Source: Desulfocapsaceae bacterium (lineage in GTDB: Bacteria > Desulfobacterota > Desulfobulbia > Desulfobulbales > Desulfocapsaceae). From it: a stretch of DNA of 62,819 nt. Location: NCBI GenBank assembly GCA_028697885.1, contig JAQVER010000006.1, positions 1 to 62,819 on the forward strand, read 5' to 3'. Shown in pieces: positions 18,231-28,551 of the stretch; position 1 is the first letter of the stretch; every line of letters begins with the position of its first letter. The notes under the pieces are model-generated. The model was not told where the DNA came from, made no database searches, and saw only the letters and a program-made list of their open reading frames with translations. The translations under genes and the position numbers were made by a program.

Positions 18231-19910
18231 ATGAGTCAGATTATGGGAAAAAATAAACCTCTTGAACGCTCTTTTCTCAAGCGGGTCATGGCGTATGTCC
18301 TGCGTCCGAAGATGAACAGTATCCAGTTGACTCTGCTGATATCCGTGCTCCTGGTTCTCTTCTATAATAATGGTTTCTGGGCAGAGATCCTGAAGATTGC
18401 GGCGAATTCTCAGCAAAATCGCTTTTTTCTGGGTTCCATATTCCTCCTTCTTGTTGCCTTTATCAATTGCTGTCTTTCTCTGGTCAGTTTTAAATATATC
18501 TTAAAACCATCCGTGCTTCTGATTCTCTTGATTGCGACCTTTGCGGCTTATTTTACGAAAACCTATGGCATTATTATTGATCAGTCAATGATCAATAATG
18601 TCCTGGCAACAGACGTGGGGGGTGTCTCTGAACTGTTTAATATCAAGATGCTCTATTATATCGTCGTGCTTGGTGCAATCCCATCGTTTCTGGTCCTGCG
18701 TGCTGAAATTCGATACAAGAGCTTTGTCAAAGAGCTGTTTATGGTATTGGGTACCGTGCTTACCAGCATGGCGGTCATCGTTGTCGTCCTGGTGCTCTTT
18801 TATAAAGATTATATTTCCTTGGGAAGAAATTATAATTATGTGCGGCATCTGATTAATCCGGTCAGTTCTATTTATGAGGTGATTTCTTACGTAAAAAGGA
18901 CAGTCAGTAGCGGCAAGGTTGTGGTCAGGCCCATTGGTGAAGATGCAAGATTGGAAAAAACGTGGCAGGAAAGAGGTAGAAAAAATCTAGTGATCCTGGT
19001 GGTGGGCGAGGCAGCCCGGGCTCGTGATTTTTCATTGAATGGTTATGACAGAAAAACCAACCCCTTCCTGGAACAAGAGGATGTCCTGAGTTTTACCAAT
19101 GCCTATTCCTGCGGGACAGTTTCCTCCACTTCTGTGCCCTGCATGTTCTCTCATTTTGATCGGAACTCCTTCAGTGATACCAAAGCAGAACGTCACGAGG
19201 GACTCTTGGATGTCTTGTCACATGCGGGAGTACAGGTTTTATGGCGGGAAAACAATTCAGGCTGCAGAGGGGTGTGCAGCCGGGTGGAAACGGAAGTCTT
19301 GACAGATCTGCAGGATAACGATTTCTGCTCTTCGGGAGAGTGCCAGGATATGATTCTGTTGCAGGGGTTGCAGCAATATATCAATCGAGCAGACAAGGAT
19401 ACCTTTGTTGTCCTTCACCAGAAAGGGAGTTATGGGCCGGGCTATTATCGGAGGTCGCCTCCTGAATTTAAGACCTTTCTTCCGGAATGTACTACGAATC
19501 AGCTTCAGGAATGTCGGACCGAAGAACTGGTCAATGCCTATGACAACACGATTCTTTATACCGATTATTTTCTGGATCAGGTTATTAATCTCCTGAAGAA
19601 AAATAACGCACAGTTTAATACCGCCATGCTCTATCTCTCAGACTACGGTGAGTCACTGGGAGAAAAGAATATTTACCTTCATGGGCTGCCCTATGTAATT
19701 GCTCCCGATGAACAGAAACATATCCCTTTTATCCTCTGGTTTTCAGATGCTTTTTTTGAGAGTAATGGTTTGGATAAAAAATGTCTGCAGAGTAAGATTA
19801 ATGATAATATTTCTCAGGATAATCTGTTCCATTCAGCCTTGGGTCTGATGGGGATCAAAACGGCAATGTATGAGAAGGATCTGGATATCTTTGCCGGCTG
19901 TAAACAATAG
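18231..19910 (+). CDS. eptA: Phosphoethanolamine transferase (EptA-like)
   Basis: Transfers phosphoethanolamine from phosphatidylethanolamine to lipid A or another envelope glycan. Five N-terminal membrane helices (to about residue 200) precede a periplasmic alkaline-phosphatase-fold domain. The nucleophile is T296 in SCGTVSSTSVPCMFSH, and metal ligands are expected in VVGEAARARDFSLNGY and in the SDYGESLGE segment. Several Cys residues near 340-385 fit the disulfides of the soluble domain. It is 559 residues, as usual. The gene is 24 bases after dgkA and is probably co-transcribed. The acceptor is not certain, and modification could lower binding of cationic peptides. Confidence 0.9.
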   Translation: MSQIMGKNKPLERSFLKRVMAYVLRPKMNSIQLTLLISVLLVLFYNNGFWAEILKIAANSQQNRFFLGSIFLLLVAFINCCLSLVSFKYILKPSVLLILLIATFAAYFTKTYGIIIDQSMINNVLATDVGGVSELFNIKMLYYIVVLGAIPSFLVLRAEIRYKSFVKELFMVLGTVLTSMAVIVVVLVLFYKDYISLGRNYNYVRHLINPVSSIYEVISYVKRTVSSGKVVVRPIGEDARLEKTWQERGRKNLVILVVGEAARARDFSLNGYDRKTNPFLEQEDVLSFTNAYSCGTVSSTSVPCMFSHFDRNSFSDTKAERHEGLLDVLSHAGVQVLWRENNSGCRGVCSRVETEVLTDLQDNDFCSSGECQDMILLQGLQQYINRADKDTFVVLHQKGSYGPGYYRRSPPEFKTFLPECTTNQLQECRTEELVNAYDNTILYTDYFLDQVINLLKKNNAQFNTAMLYLSDYGESLGEKNIYLHGLPYVIAPDEQKHIPFILWFSDAFFESNGLDKKCLQSKINDNISQDNLFHSALGLMGIKTAMYEKDLDIFAGCKQ

Positions 19911-19937
19911 CTTTTTTCCTTTTGTGTTTCTCTGAAT

Positions 19938-20942
19938 ATGCCTTTTGTTATTCCTGTTTTTATTCCGCATCAGGGTTGTCCGCGGCAGTGTCTTTTCTGT
20001 AATCAGCACTCGATCACTGGCGAGGATGACCGTCGAGAGGAGGTCGTCCCGGTGGCGGCAACCATCCGGGAATGGCTTTCACGACCTCGGCATCAGACGC
20101 AGGTGCAGGTGGCTTTTTTCGGAGGCTCGTTTACCTGTCTGCCCAGAGATCGTCAGGAAGAACTGCTGGCGGAAGTTCAGCCCTTTTTGGCATCTGGTCA
20201 GGTGGATGCAATCAGGCTCTCGACCCGTCCTGATTGTGTGGACAGGGATGTGTGTTCTTTTCTTCTGTCTCGGGGAGTGCGCATCGTTGAACTGGGTGTG
20301 CAGTCTCTGGATGATCGTGTCCTGCAAGCATCCAGACGCGGTCATAATGCGGATAGCTCCAGGCTAGCTATTGCTCTTCTGCAGGAGGCGGGGCTGGAGG
20401 TCGGGATTCAATTGTTGCCGGGCCTGCCGCTGGAGACGACGGCTTCCTTTCTGCGGACGGTACGGGAGGTGGTGACCCTTGCTCCTGCCTTTGTGCGTTT
20501 ATATCCGGTCTTGGTCGTTGAGCATTCAGGGCTTGCGGAAATGTACCGGCGGGGTGGCTATCGGCCATTGTCCATGAATCGGGCCATTGCCTTGAGCTGT
20601 CGGGCAAAGAGTCTGCTGGAGATGGCGGCAATCCGGGTGGTGCGCATTGGCCTGCAACCCTCATCTGCGCTGGAGAGCGAGTTGCTGGCCGGGCCGTATC
20701 ATCCTGCTTTTGGGGAACTGGTTGCAAGCAGGATATGGTTGCGGAGAATTCGTCCCTTGCTGGCCGCATGTCCACATGGAAAACGGCTGACGGTACGGAT
20801 TTCCCCCCGAGACCTCTCGGCAGTTGTGGGGATGAAACGATTAAATATGCAGCGGTTTGAGCGGTTGGGGTTTGCCGACAGGTTGGAACTTATAACGGAT
20901 GTGAATATGAAACGAGGAACACTGCTTTATGCTGTCAATTAA
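19938..20942 (+). CDS. Radical SAM protein (Elp3-like clan)
   Basis: A 334-residue radical SAM enzyme with the 4Fe-4S motif CX3CX2C at C14, C18 and C21 (GCPRQCLFC), followed by FFGGSFTCL and VQLLPGLPLET motifs that line the SAM-binding barrel. The arrangement resembles small Elp3/coproporphyrinogen-oxidase-like proteins of unknown substrate. Its 3' end overlaps the start of the ABC-F gene by 14 bases, so the two are translationally coupled. Coupling to a ribosome-associated ATPase hints at an RNA or translation role; this is inference. Confidence 0.85.
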   Translation: MPFVIPVFIPHQGCPRQCLFCNQHSITGEDDRREEVVPVAATIREWLSRPRHQTQVQVAFFGGSFTCLPRDRQEELLAEVQPFLASGQVDAIRLSTRPDCVDRDVCSFLLSRGVRIVELGVQSLDDRVLQASRRGHNADSSRLAIALLQEAGLEVGIQLLPGLPLETTASFLRTVREVVTLAPAFVRLYPVLVVEHSGLAEMYRRGGYRPLSMNRAIALSCRAKSLLEMAAIRVVRIGLQPSSALESELLAGPYHPAFGELVASRIWLRRIRPLLAACPHGKRLTVRISPRDLSAVVGMKRLNMQRFERLGFADRLELITDVNMKRGTLLYAVN

Positions 20943-22920
20943 TCATCTGGATGTTCGTTTTGGCGAGAAACACCTCTTTAAGGATATCTCCCAGCGGGTC
21001 CATGCCGGTGACCGGATTGGACTGGTCGGGGTCAACGGGGCCGGCAAGTCAACCCTTCTTAAGATCATGGCTGGAGTCTCTGCCTGTGATGATGGGGTGA
21101 TTACCAAGTCCAAACATTTTTCCGTGGGCTATCTGCCCCAGGAAAGTAGCGCCCTGGTCTCGAATAACACCTTGTATCAGGAGGCGGAGAGTGCCTTTGA
21201 TGAAATCCTGGCCCTGCAGCAGGAGGCGGATTTCCTCCATGATCAGCTGGCGGAGATGACTGACCATCATTCTGAACTCTTTACCGCCATGATTGAGCGG
21301 CAGGGGGAGTTGCAGCATCAACTGGAAGGGCATGATGTCTATACTATTCGGGCCAGGGTGGAAAAGGTTCTGCTGGGCCTCGGCTTCAAACAGACGGACA
21401 TGGATGCTCCGGTGACCAGCTTTTCCGGTGGCTGGGTCATGCGCCTGATGCTGGCCAAGATGCTGCTGGTGTCGCCTTCCCTGCTGCTGCTCGATGAGCC
21501 GACCAATCATCTTGACCTGGAATCTCTGACCTGGGTAGAGGATTTTTTTCGCTCCTGTCAGGGGGCCATGGTGATTATCTCCCATGACCGGACCTTCCTC
21601 GACAAGATCACCAAGACAACCTGGGAACTGAGTATGGGCAGGCTGTCGGTCTATAAGGGAAACTACTCCTATTATATCAAGGAGAAGGCGGAACGGCGGA
21701 TTATTGAAAAGGGGGCCTATGATAATCAGCAGGCCAAGATCAAACAGACCATGCGTTTTGTCGAGCGTTTCCGGGCCAAATCGACCAAGGCCAAGCAGGT
21801 GCAGAGCCGGGTGAAGCAGCTTGAAAAGATAGACATGATCGAGCTTTCCGACGATGAACAGCAGATTCGCTTCACCTTTCCGCCCGCTCCCCCCTCCGGT
21901 CGTGATGTCCTGCAGATCGAGGGCCTGAGCAAAAGCTATCAGGGGCGGCAGATCTTTTCTGATGTGAACCTGCAGCTGCAGCGGGGGGACAAGGTGGCGG
22001 TGGTGGGGGTCAATGGCGCCGGCAAGTCAACCCTGGTCAAGATCATCGGCGGTCAAATCGAGCAGGACGCGGGGGAGATCAAGCTGGGCCATAATGTACA
22101 GCTCTCTTATTTTGGCCAGCATCAGGCCCAGGAACTCTCTCCCACTCTCTCTGCTCTGGAGACCATGGCCCTCTCTGGCGCCGATCTGACTATCACCAGG
22201 ATGCGTTCTCTGCTGGGGGCCTTCCTCTTCAGGGGGGAGGAGGTGGACAAGAAGGTGGCAGTGCTGTCCGGAGGTGAAAAGAGTCGCTTGGCTCTGGCCA
22301 AGATGATCGCTAAACCTGCTAATTTAATGCTCCTTGACGAACCCACCAACCATCTGGATATCAGTTCCCAGGAGGTGCTGCAGGAGGCCATGGCCCAGTA
22401 TGATGGCTGTATTATTGTGGTCTCGCATAACCGCTATTTTCTCGACAGTTTCATCAATAAGGTGTTGCTGGTCAAAGACGGCCAGGTGGCCCTCTATGAG
22501 GGGAATGTGACCGAATATCTGCGCAAGGCAGCCCTGGAAGACGAGGAAAAGAAGAGCCCTGCACCGGAGGCCATTGCGTCTGCCGATGCAAGCGGCGGTG
22601 AACATTCACGGGAATCCAAAAAGGAAAAGCGGCAGCAGGAGGCTCAGGAACGCAAGGAGCGCAGCCGTAAACTTTCCCCTTGGAAGAAAAAGGAAGAAGA
22701 AGCGGAGAAGCAGATTGCAAGTCTGGAAGGCCGCAAGGAAGAATTGGAGACCCGGATGGCCGACCCTGCGCTTTATAGTGATGAGGAGGCCTGGGCCAAG
22801 ACCAGTAAAGAGTACGAACAATGTAAAAGTCAGCTGGAACGCTGGTACGCTCAATGGGAGGAGGCGCAGGATGAGATTGAGGTCATAGAAGCCGCTTTCT
22901 TGATTTCCGGGCCTTCTTAA
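20929..22920 (+). CDS. ABC-F family ATPase (Uup-like)
   Basis: A 663-residue soluble protein with two ABC cassettes and no membrane segments, the ABC-F plan; members act on the ribosome E site. Cassette 1 has Walker A GVNGAGKST near residue 35 and LLLDEPTNHLD; cassette 2 has the same motifs near residues 365 and 468. The linker between them (about 235-325) is the P-site tRNA interaction motif region. A charged coiled-coil tail (about 560-655) resembles the Uup C-terminal domain. No antibiotic-resistance role can be inferred. It overlaps the radical SAM gene. Confidence 0.92.
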   Translation: MLSINHLDVRFGEKHLFKDISQRVHAGDRIGLVGVNGAGKSTLLKIMAGVSACDDGVITKSKHFSVGYLPQESSALVSNNTLYQEAESAFDEILALQQEADFLHDQLAEMTDHHSELFTAMIERQGELQHQLEGHDVYTIRARVEKVLLGLGFKQTDMDAPVTSFSGGWVMRLMLAKMLLVSPSLLLLDEPTNHLDLESLTWVEDFFRSCQGAMVIISHDRTFLDKITKTTWELSMGRLSVYKGNYSYYIKEKAERRIIEKGAYDNQQAKIKQTMRFVERFRAKSTKAKQVQSRVKQLEKIDMIELSDDEQQIRFTFPPAPPSGRDVLQIEGLSKSYQGRQIFSDVNLQLQRGDKVAVVGVNGAGKSTLVKIIGGQIEQDAGEIKLGHNVQLSYFGQHQAQELSPTLSALETMALSGADLTITRMRSLLGAFLFRGEEVDKKVAVLSGGEKSRLALAKMIAKPANLMLLDEPTNHLDISSQEVLQEAMAQYDGCIIVVSHNRYFLDSFINKVLLVKDGQVALYEGNVTEYLRKAALEDEEKKSPAPEAIASADASGGEHSRESKKEKRQQEAQERKERSRKLSPWKKKEEEAEKQIASLEGRKEELETRMADPALYSDEEAWAKTSKEYEQCKSQLERWYAQWEEAQDEIEVIEAAFLISGPS

Positions 22921-23090
22921 AGGCTACTTCCCTGATTTGTTTGAGGTAGGTGGAACTTTGAAAACGGGTTGTTTTATGGTGTCGAAATTATTATGATTAG
23001 TTTTAAATAATTCTTGATTTATGACTACGATTAATGGTGGTGGCATGCAACTGCACAGATGAAGAGGAAATGCGGAGGGTTTACTCTGTG

Positions 23091-24026
23091 CTATGGGATG
23101 GAAAGTAATGTTTTGTAAAGACTTCTTTTGTTGTTCGTTATCTGTAATTTTTTTCTGATATTTTCTCGATGAGTCCGGATTGTGCCCGTTGACACCTGGA
23201 GAAGAACGGCAATCTCCTTAGATGTCTTCTTCTGTTTTATAAGATTGATAACTCTTACTTCTGCTTCAGTAAAGGGGGTATGATTGAATGTCCTGCCCCG
23301 ACGGTCGGGGTTGAAAATACTTTCCAGATTTATTGTCAGAATATCCAGATAATGTTTCTGCACTTCCTGCAAGGGGGGCTGCTGGAGCTTTTCAAGATAG
23401 GGGGCGATGTCATTTAAAAAACGGTTGGTAAAAGAACTTACCAATTCGTTCTTTTCTATGTCCCTTTGCCGGAGCATGATCCGAAGGGCGGTATTTGCTT
23501 CCAAGAGTTCCTTCTTTTGCTGCTGAACCTGCTCCAGAAGCGTATTCTTCTCCCGGCTCAGGTCCCTTTCGCAGAGGTGTTGTTTGGCAATTTCTTGCTG
23601 CAAACCTTGCAGCAATGCCCTCTCTCTGGTGACGCGCCTGATTTTTGCTTTGATTTCATTCAAAGTAAAGGGCTTAGTCATATAATCTGCAGCGCCGGCC
23701 CGAATTACATCGATAAGACCATATTTCTCACTGTATCCTGTCATGGCGATAACGTCTGTACCGGGGTAATGGTCTCTGATGTGAAGAATCAGTTGCATCC
23801 CATCAATGTGCGGCATATTCATGTCCGTGAATACAAGAGGAAAAGGGCCCGCTGTGAGTTTGTCAATAGCATCTTGCCCGTCTTCAGCCAGTGTTGGAGT
23901 AATGCCAAGGGTGATGAGGACCTTACTCATGAATTGCAAGATATCAGGATCATCCTCAACAATGAGAATCCGGGAAGGCCATTCTTCAGACGTTTCTGGC
24001 GTGGTGTTTTTATTTTGTTTATTCAT
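23091..24026 (-). CDS. Response regulator with LuxR-type DNA-binding domain
   Basis: A 311-residue regulator: a receiver domain (about residues 20-140) with phosphoacceptor Asp in VFTDMNMPHIDG and the conserved Lys in MTKPFT; a coiled-coil linker (about 145-200); and a C-terminal LuxR-type helix-turn-helix (EAEVRVINLIKQKKTSKEIAVLL region) that should bind DNA. No histidine kinase gene is adjacent. The ATG at 24026 is preferred; a TTG at 24062 gives 12 further residues without a signal. It faces the ABC-F gene convergently. Confidence 0.9.
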   Translation of the reverse strand: MNKQNKNTTPETSEEWPSRILIVEDDPDILQFMSKVLITLGITPTLAEDGQDAIDKLTAGPFPLVFTDMNMPHIDGMQLILHIRDHYPGTDVIAMTGYSEKYGLIDVIRAGAADYMTKPFTLNEIKAKIRRVTRERALLQGLQQEIAKQHLCERDLSREKNTLLEQVQQQKKELLEANTALRIMLRQRDIEKNELVSSFTNRFLNDIAPYLEKLQQPPLQEVQKHYLDILTINLESIFNPDRRGRTFNHTPFTEAEVRVINLIKQKKTSKEIAVLLQVSTGTIRTHRENIRKKLQITNNKRSLYKTLLSIP

Positions 24027-24491
24027 GGCGAAGGAGGCTCCAATCAAAAAGATATGCGGCAACCATGTGTAAATACCGTTTGTTTCTCCCCGACAGAAAG
24101 AACTGTCAGTCGGATGATTGTACTTCTTTATACTATGTTAAACGAAGATTGATTGTCAAGTCTCGAGAATATCGTAAAAACTTGTTTTCTCTGAGCATTT
24201 TTTTTCGTTGTGCTCAAAAATTTATCCTTTGGATTGGAATTATTCTGGGTCTCTGCTTGACTTAAGCGGGGTGCATATGAGACTCTTTACAATCAGAGGG
24301 ACTTCTCCCCTCTGCAAATTTACTTGTGTTTGAATAACATCGGGTTGAGTTTTACTGTCATGTGACCCAACGGTATTCATTTGAAAAATTATTGAACAGG
24401 TGCTGGTGTTGCTGTTCGTATTCATTTAGATCTTCAGCCGCTATTCTTGTCTGCTGAGGATTGTTGCTTGTTAGAAACGGGAGTGTCGCGT
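24027..24491. other. Intergenic region between divergent regulator and dipeptidase genes
   Basis: 465 bases with no supported gene. It must hold the promoters of both divergent genes. The sequence is AT-rich, with no convincing palindromic operator or riboswitch that I can identify. A GGGAG before 24492 is the ribosome binding site of the dipeptidase. Confidence 0.4.
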
Positions 24492-26231
24492 ATGAAAAAA
24501 CTGATAGTGGCCGTTCTTGCATGGAACGTAATCGGTGCTGTAAGCGCCCTGGCATGTACGACCCTGCTCGTTACCAAGGAAGCATCGCAGGACGGTTCGG
24601 TCATGGTTGGACATTCCGACGATAGTGAACTTTTTGATCAGCGTCTGGTGCAAGTTCCCGCTGCCGACCATAAGCCAGGCTCACTCCGGCCGATCTATTA
24701 TGATGCGTCGGCCATGGGGGACAAACCTCAGTATCATGCGTATGAACTCCGCCGTTATGTCGGCACAGATCGGGGTCCTGTCTATGACGAACCAGATCGT
24801 CCTCAAAGTATTCCCCTCGGGTATATCCCGCAGGTTGAACATACCTATGCCTACTTTGAGGGTTCCTATGCCATTATGAACGAACATCAGGTGATGTTCG
24901 GCGAATGTACCGATGGCACAAAGCTGCAACCGGATCCGGTTCCGGGCAAACTCATCTTTTACAGTGCGGAGTTAAGCCGTGTGGCTGCCGAACGGTGCAC
25001 AACGGCCCGGCAGGCGGTTGAATTGATTGGCTCTCTTATAGAAACCTACGGCTACTATGGAACCGGGGAAACTCTGCCCATTGGCGATACCAAGGAGGGA
25101 TGGATCATAGAAATGGCTCCCAGCCCGGAAGGGAAGGGCGGTCTCTGGGTGGCTAAAAAAGTTCCAGAGGGAGAAGTGTTCTTTGCCGCCAATGAACTGC
25201 GTATCCGGGAAATTGACCCTGATGATCCTAATACGCTTTACAGCAAGGATCTCCATGCAATAGCCCAGAAACATGGATGGTGGAAGCCGGAGGATGGCAA
25301 ACTCGATTGGCTGCGGACAGTGAGCCTGGGGGAATACAGTCATCCTTACTATTCGTTGCGGAGGGTGTGGCGGCTGCAATCACGGGTTGCCCCTTCCAAG
25401 GCACAATCACCCTGGGTTGAAGACGGCTTTACCAAGAAGTTTCCCTTTAGTATCAAACCGGACCAGAAGCTAAGTGCCCGTGATGTCATGGGGCTGTATC
25501 GTGATTATTATCAGGGTACCGAGTTTGATCTCTCCAAGGGCGTAACTGCAGGTCCGTTCGGCAGCCCTTATCGTTATCCCGGCCCCATGGATGCAGGTGG
25601 AAGCGATACCGGCGATCCCAATGCCAAATTGGAAGGTGGATGGGAACGACCGATTTCTATTTTCCGTTGTGGGTTCAGTTATATCTGTCAGGCTCGAGGC
25701 TGGCTGCCCGATCCCATTGGCGGTCTGCTCTGGTTTGGTCCGGATGAACCGATGAGCACTGCTTATGTCCCCTTTTATGTGGGGGTTACGCGTATTGCCA
25801 AGCCTTATTATACGGTTGACACCACTGCCTTCAGTCAGGACAGCGCCTGGTGGGCCTTTAACTTTGTGGCCAATTGGGCCGGTCTGAAATACAGTTACAT
25901 GATTAAGGATATCCAGCAAAAACAGGATGAGATCGAGTTGGCTGCCCTGGCCTCAATCGAGGAAATGGATAAACAGGCTTTGGCCCTGTATAAAAAGAAT
26001 CCGGCTGAGGTTCCGCCTCTGCTTACCGAATACTGTGAGACCCAGGCCAATCAGGTTGTGAAAGATTGGTGGAAGTTGGCCTGGGAACTCGTTGCCCGCT
26101 ATGATGACGGGTATGTCAATGCTCCAGAGAAAATGGCGCAGGAAGTAGGCTATCCAAAAGAGTGGTATGGAAAGTCAGAATGGCCGAATGGACCTAAGTC
26201 ATACAAGAAATTGAAAAGTATTGAACATTGA
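24492..26231 (+). CDS. Secreted C69-family dipeptidase
   Basis: A 579-residue Ntn-hydrolase of the PepD/C69 family, which cleaves dipeptides. A signal peptide ends at VSALA, and the next residue is Cys (CTTLLVTKEASQDGS), the expected N-terminal nucleophile exposed by cleavage; this is the family's usual start of the mature enzyme. The -3 Ala makes a lipoprotein reading less likely. Further family segments include NEHQVMFGECT and WIIEMAPSPEGKGG. The ATG at 24492 is chosen because it begins the signal peptide and has GGGAG upstream. Likely periplasmic peptide scavenging. Confidence 0.9.
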   Translation: MKKLIVAVLAWNVIGAVSALACTTLLVTKEASQDGSVMVGHSDDSELFDQRLVQVPAADHKPGSLRPIYYDASAMGDKPQYHAYELRRYVGTDRGPVYDEPDRPQSIPLGYIPQVEHTYAYFEGSYAIMNEHQVMFGECTDGTKLQPDPVPGKLIFYSAELSRVAAERCTTARQAVELIGSLIETYGYYGTGETLPIGDTKEGWIIEMAPSPEGKGGLWVAKKVPEGEVFFAANELRIREIDPDDPNTLYSKDLHAIAQKHGWWKPEDGKLDWLRTVSLGEYSHPYYSLRRVWRLQSRVAPSKAQSPWVEDGFTKKFPFSIKPDQKLSARDVMGLYRDYYQGTEFDLSKGVTAGPFGSPYRYPGPMDAGGSDTGDPNAKLEGGWERPISIFRCGFSYICQARGWLPDPIGGLLWFGPDEPMSTAYVPFYVGVTRIAKPYYTVDTTAFSQDSAWWAFNFVANWAGLKYSYMIKDIQQKQDEIELAALASIEEMDKQALALYKKNPAEVPPLLTEYCETQANQVVKDWWKLAWELVARYDDGYVNAPEKMAQEVGYPKEWYGKSEWPNGPKSYKKLKSIEH

Positions 26232-26665
26232 TCCTCTGCTCGGGGGCTGTTTCAGAGTGTCTGGAATAGCCCTTGATGAATTGTTCTGCATCTGAACCTT
26301 TTGCAAAAATCACAATAGCTAGTGAGGTCATTCTGACTGGCAGGAATAGCTATCGCTGTTTCCCCATGAATCATGTTCAGGGAACATTATTCAGATCTCC
26401 TTCCTTGATCAAGATAACAAAATCATAGATCTCAAGACTTTTTCAAGAAGTGATCTGGCTCTTTATGGGCAGGGTCATGTTTATGGCTATGCTCCCTTCC
26501 CTCCGTAAATTTTACATTGCTTGTGGTGATGATATTTTTTCTTATCATGATCCAGCAGGCGGTTTTTTTTGTGGACGAAAAAAGTGCGTGCGTGTAGAAA
26601 TTGGCGCATATCTCTCGAAGAGATACTCAACCTGTCTTGCATCTTAAAATCGAGGAGAACTCATC
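26232..26665. other. 434-base gap upstream of nhaD
   Basis: No supported gene: one 65-codon frame near 26450 lacks a Shine-Dalgarno and any similarity I recognise. I looked for known ion-responsive leader motifs and could not identify one. CGAGGAGAA at the 3' end is the ribosome binding site for the GTG start of nhaD. Confidence 0.4.
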
Positions 26666-28105
26666 GTGAAGCGACTCGTCCCCCCCCTGTTCCTGGCCAT
26701 TTGTGCCTGGATTCAATTACCGATTCAGGCTTTTGCTGCTGAAGCAGCCCACGGTAGCAATATAAATCTTACCACGCATGGCATTGGCTATGCATCCCTG
26801 GCCATTTTTGTCGTGGCCTATCTTCTGGTCATGAGTGAGGAGTTCATCCATCTCCGTAAATCAAAGCCGGTGCTGCTTGCTGCCGGTCTGATCTGGGGGA
26901 TGATAGGGTATCTTTATACTGCCCATGGCATGCCCCATGTTGTTGAAGAGGCTGTTCGTCACAATATCCTCGAATATGCCGAGCTCTTTCTCTTTCTGCT
27001 GGTGGCCATGACCTATATCAATGCCATGGAAGAACGGCTGGTCTTTGAGGCCTTGCGAGTTCGTCTTGTCCGCAGTGGCTTTTCCCTGCGCAAGCTCTTC
27101 TGGATTACCGGCGCCCTTGCTTTTTTCATCTCACCCGTTGCCGACAACCTCACCACGGCGCTGCTCATGTGTGCCGTGGTCATGGCCATTGGCAAGGACA
27201 ATGCCAAATTTGTCAGTATGGCCTGTGTTAATATTGTGGTGGCGGCTAATGCCGGCGGCGCCTTTTCACCCTTTGGCGACATCACCACCTTAATGGTCTG
27301 GCAGAAAGGAGTCATCGATTTCTGGGGCTTCTTTAACCTCTTTATCCCCTCGGCCGTCAACTGGCTGGTTCCTGCTCTGATCATGAGCTTTGTCGTCCCC
27401 AATGCCCAACCGGCTTCCTGCGAGATTGATGTTAGCATGAAACGAGGTGGTGTGGTGGTTATGATTCTCTTCCTGTTGACCATCTGCACGGCAGTGAGCT
27501 TTCACAACTTCCTGAACCTGCCGCCCATGATGGGGATGATGACTGGTCTTGCCTATCTGAAGTTTTTTGGTTTCTATCTCAAGAAGACCCATAAGAAGGC
27601 AGGTGAGGCTGCCAGAAGACGGAGGTCGGACGTAAATGAACAGCTTGGTGATACTGTCGCTTTTGATGTCTTTAAGCACATTGCCCGGGCTGAGTGGGAT
27701 ACCTTAATGTTCTTCTACGGTGTTATCCTCTGTGTCGGCGGTCTTGGTTTTATCGGTTATCTGGCTCTGGCTTCGCAGACGATGTACACCGGATGGGGTG
27801 CCACCTCAGCCAATATTACGGTGGGCATTCTCTCAGCTATTGTTGATAACATTCCGGTGATGTTTGCCGTGCTAACCATGATGCCGGATATGTCTGAAGG
27901 CCAGTGGCTGTTGGTCACCATGACCGCAGGGGTGGGTGGCAGCTTGCTTTCCATTGGTTCAGCGGCAGGGGTCGGTCTTATGGGGCAGGCCCGAGGCATG
28001 TACACCTTTTTTGGTCATCTGAAATGGACCCCGGTGATTGCTCTTGGCTATGCTGCCAGTATCTATATCCATTTCCTGATTAACAGCAGATTATTTACCC
28101 AGTAA
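26666..28105 (+). CDS. nhaD: Na+/H+ antiporter NhaD
   Basis: A 479-residue inner-membrane antiporter that exports Na+ in exchange for protons, typical of marine and alkaliphilic bacteria. It has an N-terminal signal-like helix and about 12 further membrane segments. Polar membrane motifs such as ISPVADNLTTALL, NAGGAFSPFGDITT and IVDNIPVMFAV are those of the NhaD/arsenite-permease-like fold and supply the ion-binding Asp, Ser and Thr residues. The start is GTG with a strong GAGGAG. It suggests a saline habitat, by inference. Confidence 0.93.
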   Translation: MKRLVPPLFLAICAWIQLPIQAFAAEAAHGSNINLTTHGIGYASLAIFVVAYLLVMSEEFIHLRKSKPVLLAAGLIWGMIGYLYTAHGMPHVVEEAVRHNILEYAELFLFLLVAMTYINAMEERLVFEALRVRLVRSGFSLRKLFWITGALAFFISPVADNLTTALLMCAVVMAIGKDNAKFVSMACVNIVVAANAGGAFSPFGDITTLMVWQKGVIDFWGFFNLFIPSAVNWLVPALIMSFVVPNAQPASCEIDVSMKRGGVVVMILFLLTICTAVSFHNFLNLPPMMGMMTGLAYLKFFGFYLKKTHKKAGEAARRRRSDVNEQLGDTVAFDVFKHIARAEWDTLMFFYGVILCVGGLGFIGYLALASQTMYTGWGATSANITVGILSAIVDNIPVMFAVLTMMPDMSEGQWLLVTMTAGVGGSLLSIGSAAGVGLMGQARGMYTFFGHLKWTPVIALGYAASIYIHFLINSRLFTQ

Positions 28106-28551
28106 GTCGTGGTCAAAAAAATAACTGTAACATTGCCGTGCCGCAATGGCCTTAAGCCGGTGCCAGGTTGAATTTTTGACTTCTACACTGTGTTAAAAAA
28201 AACTTGCCTCTTTTTCACATTTCGGAGTAGTTTGTTTTGTCTCATGCTCTCCATGGCTACAGTTTTTTTGAGCCTTTCCCGGGCTGATAATACGGAAAGT
28301 CCTGGGGATAAAGAGCAAGAGTCCTCTTTGTGCAGGAATTATGATTTTCACAGTAGACCTTTCAGATTGTTTTTCTGTGCAGGCGTTTCTTCATGAAGAA
28401 TTTTTCAGAAAGATGTCAGTTGGTCTGTATGATTTCTTGTGGTATCAGGAAAGACAGTACCTTCTTTGGAAGCAAGTACTGATCATGTTGTAACTCACTG
28501 CGGGTGAAATATCTGCATACCCTGTTCACGTCTTCGTACATGGAATTTATT
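28106..28551. other. 446-base gap upstream of FG-GAP protein
   Basis: No supported gene. A 68-codon frame from GTG at 28190 has a signal-peptide-like start but no ribosome binding site and no recognisable similarity, so it is not called. No terminator with a clear T-run was found after nhaD. Confidence 0.4.

Noticed and set aside
28190-28396. 68-codon frame with a signal-peptide-like start before the FG-GAP gene
   Set aside because: GTG start without a Shine-Dalgarno and no similarity; hydrophobic frames arise by chance in AT-rich DNA.
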